Positions 25,264 through 33,000 of a stretch of DNA of 52,179 nucleotides are shown piece after piece. The stretch comes from SURF-32 sp964648365 (GTDB taxonomy: Bacteria; Planctomycetota; Phycisphaerae; UBA1845). Numbering within the stretch: the stretch's first letter is position 1; every line of letters begins with the position of its first letter. The position numbers were made by a program, and so were the translations under genes. The stretch is from positions 1 through 52,179 of the forward strand of contig CAZYLK010000020.1 in the NCBI GenBank assembly GCA_964648365.1, written 5' to 3'. A model generated the notes under the pieces. It was not told where the DNA came from and made no database searches. It saw only the letters and a program-made list of their open reading frames with translations.

Positions 25264-27933
25264 ATGGATGACAGGCGGGTGTTGATTGTCGATGACGACC
25301 CGGACGTGTGCCGGCTCGTCTCGCGACTCCTGGAGCAGGACGGTTACGAGCCGCTGACGGCCAGTGACGGCATCGAGGCCATGAGGATGGTGCTGGAGCT
25401 GTCGCCGCCGCTGGTCCTGACGGACTGGTGCATGCCGAACATGAACGGCGTCGATCTCTGTGCTGCGCTCCGCAAGCACGAAGGCGTGGGGTTTCTGTAC
25501 ATTGTCATCCTCACCGGCGCCACCGAGCCTGGCGCGATCCGATCGGCCATGGAAGCCGGCGCCGACGACTTTCTCTACAAACCGGTGAAGAAGGAGGAGT
25601 TGCTGCTGCGGTTGCGGTCGGGGTTCCGCATGGCGGCACTGCAAGCCGATCTTACGCGGCGCCATCGCGAGGCTCATCTCCAGTTCGCCAGGCTCGCGGT
25701 GACGCGAGAGAAGCTGGAGGAGGCCAACGCGACGCTGAAGCGCATGGCCACTACGGATGAGCTGACGGGATTGACCAACCGCCGGGAGGCCGTCCGCTTC
25801 CTTGACGAAGCCTGGGCCCGCGCCACCCGTCACGACCGGCCGCTCTCCTGCATCCTGGCCGACATCGATCACTTCAAATCCGTCAACGACGTGTATGGAC
25901 ATGCGGCCGGCGACCGCGTGTTGCAGGAGGTCGCGAAGTCGCTGGCGGACGCGACCCGCACCGAGGAGCGCGTCTGCCGCGTGGGCGGCGAGGAGTTTCT
26001 GGTCATCTGTGCCGATGCGGATGCGAAGGGGGCGGCCGTTGCGGCTGAACGACTGCGCAAGGCCGTTGAAGCGACACAGGTGGCGTTCGGGGATACGACG
26101 CTGAACGTGACACTGAGCCTGGGGGTGGCGCAGCGCGGGGTGAGCACGCCGAATCCCGACGTGTTGTTGCAGGCCGCCGATGCCGCGCTGTACGAGGCCA
26201 AGCGTCGCGGACGCAACCGCGTGGTGCGCGCGGATGAGCCTGCGCACGTACCGGCGCCGGGGGGGGCACTGGATGCAAGCCCGACGGAAGCAGTGGTGGA
26301 CACGCTGTCGTCGATGACCAACGTACTCCTCGTCGACGCGAAGGAGGATTCCAGCGGTGTCGAGAAACTGCTCTCGGACGTGCCGGGCCATCAGGTATCG
26401 GTGGTGCGCTCCTGCCGCGACGCGGAAGACCGCCTGGCGCGATTGTCGTTCGAGGTCGTCGTGCTGTGCTGCGACGGGAGCGAGGCCGAGACGCTGACGT
26501 GGATCGAGTCGCGGCGATGGGCGGGGGATGCCTGCCGTCCAGAACTGATGCTCGTGGTCGGCGACGCACTCGACGCGGGCGGGATCCTCCAGGCGGTGGA
26601 CGCGGGCGTGGGCGCGATCATGCGCAGGCCTCTGGCTCCGGCCGATTTTCTGCGGCGTTTCAAGGAACTGGCGGAGGCCGGCCTGACGCGCAAGGCTCTG
26701 TCGCACAGCAACGCCGTCCGTGCGGAGCAGGCGCGGGCGTTCGAGCTGATGCTCGAATTCTCGCGCGACGTGGTGTCCGCAACGACGCTGCCGCAACTAT
26801 TGGATCGCACGATCCAGGCCGTCGCGCAACTGACGCGAAGCCGGCGCGTCTCGATCATGCTTCCCGAAACGGATCGTCGCTACCTGACGATCGCCCGCGC
26901 CCTGGGGCTGGATCGCGCCATTGTGGATACCGTGCGTCAGCCGATCGGGCGGGGCGTGGCCGGGCGCGTCTTCAGCGAAGCCAGACCGATCGTCCAGAGC
27001 GGCGCCGGCAGCGAACCCCCTCCGGGCGAGCGCTATCTATCCGGCTCGTTCGTGAGCATGCCGCTGATTCTGCTTCATGACGACGGCACGGAGTGCGTCG
27101 TGGGCGTGCTGAACGTGACGGATCACGTCAGCCGCGGCGGGCTGCCGTTTTTCGAACTGGAATGCCTGGACATGGTCGGCAACATCGCGGCGTCGGCGAT
27201 CAGCGTCATGCTGACGCGACAATCCCGCGATCGTGCCCACGATTCGGTGGTGTTTGCCCTCGCCCGCCTGGCGGAACATCGCGACAACGACACAGGTCGT
27301 CACCTGGAACGGGTCACGAGATACTCGACGCTGCTGGCCGAGCGACTACGCCGAATGCCTTCGTTTGCGAACATGATTGACGATGCGTTCATCCGCAACC
27401 TGGAGCGGGTGGTGCCGCTACACGACGTGGGCAAGGTGGCCATTCCCGATCACATCCTGCTCAAGCCCGGCGCGCTCGATGAACACGAACTGGCGGTCAT
27501 GCGGACGCACGTCGAGATCGGTACGAGCACGATTCAGTCGGTGTTGTCGCGCACGCCGGGGGTCGACTTCCTCGAGATGGCCGTTGAGGTCACGTCGGGG
27601 CACCACGAGTGGTACGACGGCAACGGCTATCCGCGCGGGCTGCGCGCCGACGAGATCCCCTTGTCCGCCCGCATCGTGGCGCTGGCAGACGTTTATGATG
27701 CCCTGACCACGAAGCGCACCTACAAGCCGGCGTTTTCCCACCAGAAGGCGTTCGGCATCATTCGGGATGCGTCCGGAACTCAGTTCGACCCGGCGGTGGT
27801 GGATGCGTTCTGCCAGTGCCACGAGGAGTTTGCCCGCCTGGCGGTAAGCCTGGCGGACCGGACGCCGGAGGCCAAGCGCCGCGGCCCGGCGGTCACCGGG
27901 GCCGTTTCGGCGCCGATCGAGACGCCGGCGTGA
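25264..27933 (+). CDS. Response regulator with GGDEF and HD-GYP domains (c-di-GMP turnover)
   Basis: About 889 residues, in order: a receiver domain (VLIVDDDPDV, phospho-acceptor Asp in LTDWCMPNMNG, Lys in YKPVKKEE), a coiled linker, a GGDEF domain (DELTGLTNRR, DIDHFKSVND, signature VGGEEFLVI), a second receiver-like domain without a clear acceptor Asp (VLCCDGSEAE), a GAF domain (about 510-660), and an HD-GYP domain (LHDVGKVAIPDHILLKPG; HHEWYDGNGYPRGL). Both diguanylate cyclase and phosphodiesterase centres look complete; the inhibitory site is RTEE rather than RxxD. The ATG at 25264 is preferred to TTG 25231 because MDDRRVLIVDDD is the normal receiver start. FliS lies 170 bp downstream on the same strand, hinting at motility control. 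Confidence 0.92.
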   Translation: MDDRRVLIVDDDPDVCRLVSRLLEQDGYEPLTASDGIEAMRMVLELSPPLVLTDWCMPNMNGVDLCAALRKHEGVGFLYIVILTGATEPGAIRSAMEAGADDFLYKPVKKEELLLRLRSGFRMAALQADLTRRHREAHLQFARLAVTREKLEEANATLKRMATTDELTGLTNRREAVRFLDEAWARATRHDRPLSCILADIDHFKSVNDVYGHAAGDRVLQEVAKSLADATRTEERVCRVGGEEFLVICADADAKGAAVAAERLRKAVEATQVAFGDTTLNVTLSLGVAQRGVSTPNPDVLLQAADAALYEAKRRGRNRVVRADEPAHVPAPGGALDASPTEAVVDTLSSMTNVLLVDAKEDSSGVEKLLSDVPGHQVSVVRSCRDAEDRLARLSFEVVVLCCDGSEAETLTWIESRRWAGDACRPELMLVVGDALDAGGILQAVDAGVGAIMRRPLAPADFLRRFKELAEAGLTRKALSHSNAVRAEQARAFELMLEFSRDVVSATTLPQLLDRTIQAVAQLTRSRRVSIMLPETDRRYLTIARALGLDRAIVDTVRQPIGRGVAGRVFSEARPIVQSGAGSEPPPGERYLSGSFVSMPLILLHDDGTECVVGVLNVTDHVSRGGLPFFELECLDMVGNIAASAISVMLTRQSRDRAHDSVVFALARLAEHRDNDTGRHLERVTRYSTLLAERLRRMPSFANMIDDAFIRNLERVVPLHDVGKVAIPDHILLKPGALDEHELAVMRTHVEIGTSTIQSVLSRTPGVDFLEMAVEVTSGHHEWYDGNGYPRGLRADEIPLSARIVALADVYDALTTKRTYKPAFSHQKAFGIIRDASGTQFDPAVVDAFCQCHEEFARLAVSLADRTPEAKRRGPAVTGAVSAPIETPA

Positions 27934-28105
27934 GTCGAATCGTGGCCGCGGCCACTGGCAGCCCGAGAGCGTAAGTCTTGTTGCAACATCTGGTTATGAT
28001 CATGGCAGCGGCGTTCTGGCCGGTGAGGAACGCAAGGTCCGAACACCGCGCCCACCGCCGGAAATGGTCAAACCGTACCGCGCAAAGGCCGATACAAGGT
28101 GCGTC

Positions 28106-28570
28106 GTGAGCGAGTCTACCGTCGACAATCCCTACCTGCGCGATGCGGTGCTGACCGCGACCCCGGAGCAGCTCCAGTTGATGCTCTACGACGGCGCGAT
28201 CAAGTTCGCGCTGCAAGGCCGCGATGCGCTGGGGGCAAAGGACTACGAGCGTTCGTGCGATCGGCTGACCCGCTCGCAGGATATCGTGCTCGAGATGTTC
28301 AACGGGCTCAATCACGACGTCAACCCTGAGCTGTGCGGGCGTATGGCGTCGCTGTACATGTTCATCTACCGGAAGCTGATCGACGCGAACGTCCAGCATG
28401 ACGTGACGGCGCTCGATGACGCCGTGAAGATCCTGCGGATGGAGCGGGAGACCTGGCAGATGGTGGTGGACCGGATCGCGGCCGAGCGGGCCGGCGGAAC
28501 CAGCCCCGCAGCGCCGGCGGCGGCGACGCACGGGGACACGCCCGTATCCTCCCTGTCGATTGAGGGCTGA
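28106..28570 (+). CDS. fliS: Flagellar export chaperone FliS
   Basis: Binds the C-terminal helix of flagellin in the cytoplasm before export. NPYLRDAVLTATPEQLQLML and YDGAIKFALQGRDAL are the characteristic FliS helices. A four-helix bundle continues to VDRIAAERAGG, followed by a short Ala/Pro tail. The start is GTG 28106, because DNPYLR is normally near residue 8-10; ATG 28064 would add 14 unusual residues. AAGG lies about eight bases upstream. No fliC or fliD is adjacent. Confidence 0.9.
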   Translation: MSESTVDNPYLRDAVLTATPEQLQLMLYDGAIKFALQGRDALGAKDYERSCDRLTRSQDIVLEMFNGLNHDVNPELCGRMASLYMFIYRKLIDANVQHDVTALDDAVKILRMERETWQMVVDRIAAERAGGTSPAAPAAATHGDTPVSSLSIEG

Positions 28571-28732
28571 GCGATCGCGCGGTCGGGGCCGTACGGCCGG
28601 CGTGCGGCTGACTGCGCCGCTGCGTCCCTTTCCGGCCGAGCGTTTTTGCCTATGATCGCGTCGGGTTGCGTACGGCGACCGGCTGCCGCGCGCATGCGGA
28701 GCAGCATCGGTCCCATCTACCCGGAGACGCGC

Positions 28733-29896
28733 ATGTTGACCCTTCGAGCTTCGGGCGGCTGCCTGATGAGTGTCATTTCGGCGCCGGCGTCTGCGCTTGC
28801 GTGCCGTGCGGACCGTCGGGTGGTTGCGCGCTTTGCGAGTGCGATTCTCCTGGTGATTGGTGCTCAGGTCTGCGTCGGGCAGGATGCACCGCCACCGACG
28901 CCGCCCGCTGAGAACGCGAACCAATCTGCCCCGGATTCGCCGGCGCCGGCGATCAGCGCGGACGAGGCGATCGCCGCCGCCCTGCAATCTCTGGACGCCA
29001 TCGAAGCCGGCGCCGACCCTTCCGAAAGCCTCCGCAGCGCGGCCGAGATGCTCAAGCTCGCGGCCGTGGCGGCGCCGGGCGATCCGCGGTTGCTGTGGAT
29101 TTCCGGGCGGATCAAGCTGCTGACCGGACAGGGCGTGGACGGGATCCGCGAGATCCAGGCCTACGCCCAGTCGCCGCAGGGTCGGATCGACTGGAAGGCG
29201 TTTCGGACGTTGGGGGATGCCTTGGCCGAGCAGTATGCCTCGCTGGCGGCGGCTGAGTACAAGCGGGCGTATGCCCTCAACGACCGGGATCCACGCGTGC
29301 TGCTCGGCCTGTCTCGCACCGCGCGGGCGCAGGGCCGCGCGGCCGAGGCGCTGGCCTGGGCGCAACGTGCAGCCCAGCTTCCGGACGGGCGGCGCATCGA
29401 GCATCTGACCTACCTTGCACAGCTTCTGCGCGAGTCGGGCAAGCTGGAAGAGGCCGTCAAAGCGGCCGAGGTCGCGCTGGAACAGGCCAGGACGGCGCGG
29501 CGCGAAAACCTCGGCGACGTGGGTGCGCTGACCACTTTGCAGACCCAGTATCAGGTCTACATGGTGTTCCTGCGGGACGCGATCGGCGCTGCGCCGAAGA
29601 ACGCGGAGTTCTACCTGCTTTTCGCCCGCGCCGGGGAGGAACTGGGCGAGATCGAGCGGCTCGTGCAGTGGCACAACGTCCGTAAGTCCCTGGCCCACGG
29701 GCTGACGACGCTGGGCGCGGAGGCGCCGGTCTCGATGCGGCTCGCGCACGCCCGCGTCACCGCTCAGATCGGCCTGACCGACGAGGCCATCGCCGAATAC
29801 GAGCAGATCCTGGTCGACCACCCCGATGACGCGGAAGCGAAGTCCGCCCTCGCAGAGTTGAAAGCGCTCACGTCTGCCGTCCCGCCGGCTCCGTAG
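28733..29896 (+). CDS. Exported TPR-repeat protein
   Basis: The 387-residue product has a long N-terminal signal region (RRVVARFASAILLVIGAQVC, then VGQ), a Pro/Ala-rich linker, and several tetratricopeptide repeats (LLWISGRIKLLTGQGVDGIR; VLLGLSRTARAQGRAAEALA; the last being DEAIAEYEQILVDHPDDAEA). TPRs mediate protein contacts; the partner is unknown. The ATG at 28733 follows GGAG by six bases. Another Met (28766) would give a shorter signal peptide. Confidence 0.8.
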   Translation: MLTLRASGGCLMSVISAPASALACRADRRVVARFASAILLVIGAQVCVGQDAPPPTPPAENANQSAPDSPAPAISADEAIAAALQSLDAIEAGADPSESLRSAAEMLKLAAVAAPGDPRLLWISGRIKLLTGQGVDGIREIQAYAQSPQGRIDWKAFRTLGDALAEQYASLAAAEYKRAYALNDRDPRVLLGLSRTARAQGRAAEALAWAQRAAQLPDGRRIEHLTYLAQLLRESGKLEEAVKAAEVALEQARTARRENLGDVGALTTLQTQYQVYMVFLRDAIGAAPKNAEFYLLFARAGEELGEIERLVQWHNVRKSLAHGLTTLGAEAPVSMRLAHARVTAQIGLTDEAIAEYEQILVDHPDDAEAKSALAELKALTSAVPPAP

Positions 29897-30099
29897 CATT
29901 CTGGAATCTGGCAGAGAGTTTGAGAATTCCGGTTGTTCCGCCGGACTGCCGGAGCTGCCGCGGGCGGATTCTCGACGCCCGGCGGATGGAACCCGGTATG
30001 AATACCGTGGCACTGAGGCGGCGGGAACCGGGAACGCCGGGAATCAACCCGATGTTCGCTTTTTGTTTGGTTCCGGGCTAGACTGGTCGAAGGACGACC

Positions 30100-33000
30100 G
30101 TGTCTACTCGACGTACGCCAACCCGCTATGCCGAACTGGTGTGCCGGACGAACTTCTCGTTCCTGCGGGGGGCGTCCGCCCCGGGCGAACTGGTCGAGGC
30201 CGCGGCCGGGCTGGGGCTGCACGCGCTGGCGATCACGGATCGGCACACGCTGGCCGGCGTGGTGCGGGCGCACGAGGCGGCCAGGGAGCACAGCGTCAAA
30301 TTGTTGATCGGGGCGGAGATTCTGCCCGTCGACGGCCCGCCGATCACCCTCTACGCGATGAACCGGGCTGGCTACGGGCGGCTGTCCCGGCTGCTGACGA
30401 TCGGCAAGCTGCGCGCCCCCAAGGGCGAATGCGAACTGGCCGTCGCGGACGTGGTGGCGCATGCGGAGGATCTGGTTTGCGTGGTGCTGGAGAAGAAGGG
30501 AGTAAGGGAGATAGGGAGTGAGGGAGTAAGGGAAGAAAAGAGGGGAGATGATAATTGCGCGGAGACGGTTTGCAGCCGGCAACGTGATAGCGCGGGCGAG
30601 ACATGCGAAGACACGCCTTACCGCGAAGGCGACGCCGCGCGGGCTCAAGCCCGCGGCTCGCTGGGAATAAGCGATTGTGCGTGGCGAGCTGGAGCAGAGC
30701 AAAAGAAGGGCAACAATGCTCCTCTCCGCTCTTCCCTTACTCCCTTACTCCCTCACTCCCTCACTCCCTTCCGCGAAGCCTTCGCGGACCGGCTGTACCT
30801 CGCCGTCTCGAGCCATGCGGGGGGGGCGGACCGGGAGCGGGTGGCGGCTCGGGCGGCGCTGTCGCGGGCGACGGGGATTCCGCTGGTAGCGGTCAACGAC
30901 GTGCATTATCACAGCCGCGACCGGCGGTTCCTGCAGGATGTGCTGGTGTGCATCCGCGAGCATTGTACCATCGCCGAGGCGGGCGGGCGGCTGTTTCCCA
31001 ACGGCGAGCGGCATCTCAAAGGCGCCGAGGAGATGGCGCGGATTTTCTATGATTATCCTGCGGTGGTCGCTCGCTCCGTGGAAATCGCCGATCGCTGCAC
31101 GTTCAGCCTTGACGAGCTTCGCTATGAATACCCGGAGGAACTCAGCCCGCCGGGCGTCGGCACGTTCGACTATCTGACGCAGTTGACGTGGCAGGGGGCG
31201 CGGCAGCACTATCCGGGCGGCGTCCCGGACCGCGTCCGCAAGACCATCGAGCATGAACTCGACCTTATACGGGAATTGCAATACGAGCCGTATTTCCTGA
31301 CGGTCTGGGACCTGGTGCGCTTCGCCCGTTCGCGCGGGATCCTATGCCAGGGGCGCGGCAGCGCCGCCAACTCGGCCGTGTGCTACTGCCTGGGCGTCAC
31401 CTCCGTGGACCCGGACCGCATCGACCTTCTGTTCGAGCGCTTCGTCAGCCGCGAGCGCAACGAGCCGCCCGACATCGACATCGACTTCGAGCACGAGCGC
31501 CGCGAGGAGGTTTTTCAATATATCTATCAGAAGTACGGCCGCGACCGGGCGGGCATCGTGGCCGAGGTCATTTCATATCGCCCGCGCTCGGCCGTGCGCG
31601 ACGTGGGCAAGGCGCTGGGTCTGTCGCTGGATCGGGTCGACCTGCTGGCCAAGAAACTCGAATGGTGGGGCGACAAGCCGCTGCCGGATGAGACCCTGCG
31701 GGAGGCCGGTCTTAATCCGGAGGAATACACCGTCCGCTGTCTGCGCGAACTCGTCTCCCAGATTCAGGGTTTCCCGCGGCACCTCTCACAACACGTCGGC
31801 GGCTTCGTCATGACCCGCGGCCCACTGCACGAAATGGTCCCCATAGGAAACACCGCCATGCCGGACCGGACGTTCATCGAATGGGACAAGGACGACATCG
31901 ATGTGTTGGGCATTCTGAAGGTTGATTGCCTGGCGCTGGGGATGCTCACTGCGCTGCAGAAGTGCTTCAATCTCCTGAAGAAGGGAGTAAGGGAGTCAGG
32001 ATGGAAGAAGGGAGTAAGGGAGTTAGGGAGTGAGGGAGTCAGGGAAGAGAAGAGGGAAGCGATGATGCAGAGGGGGACTCCTGGCACCACATCAGGCGAC
32101 ATGCCTTCGTGCGTCGCCGACTTAAGCGCAGCACATGTGAAGCCTATTGACAGTCATAAAAATCCTGATTTCTTTCCCCTGACTCCCTCACTCCCTCACT
32201 CCCTTACTCCCTCCGGGCGGAGGGGAATCAGGGAATCAGGGAATGAGGGAGTTAGAGAAAGCAAGAGGGAAGCTGGGACGCAGAGAGGAACCCCTCGCGC
32301 CCACTTAGGTGTTACTCCTTCTTCTTCTTTTTCTTCTTCTTCCCTGACTCCCTCACTCCCTCACTCCCTCACTCCCTCTACACAACAACCATTGTGTACA
32401 AGCAATGTGCAGAACCAAGTCGGTCCTACGGAGAACACAGATGCAAAAGAAAGGGACGTTTCGCGATCTGATCGTCTGGCAGAAGGCGATGGCGATGACC
32501 AAGGCAGTCTATGTGTCGACCGGCGTCTTGCCGGCGGTGGAGAAATATGGGCTCAGACACCAGCTACGGAGGGCGGCCGTCTCGGTTCCGAGCAATATCG
32601 CGGAGGGGAATGCGCGGATGACGCTGAGAGACTATCTGCGGTTCCTTGCCATGGCCCGCGGCTCGCTCGCGGAGTTGGAGACGCAGGTACTGATTGCGGA
32701 GGATCTCGGGATGCTAAAGCGCATCGACCATCTCCTGGAGGCGATCAACGACGTGCGAAGGCTTCTTCAGGCGTTGATCCGATCGCTGGAGGCGAAGCGA
32801 GAGCGGGAAGGCAGACGCTGAGGAAGAAGGGAGCAAGGGAGTCAGGGAGTGAGGGAGTCAGAGAAGAGAAGAAGGGTGAGAGCTTTATTGCGCTTTCGTT
32901 GCCTATTCCCTCAGTAACGCCGAAGCTGCTCCCTTACGGCCGCGGTACTGATTGGCGTGACACTGCGGAAACGGGAACGACGACGCAAGATGATACATCT

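Noticed and set aside
32441..32821. Diversity-generating retroelement, suggested by the Avd-related four-helix-bundle protein
   Set aside because: No reverse transcriptase and no template/variable repeat pair are visible within the window.
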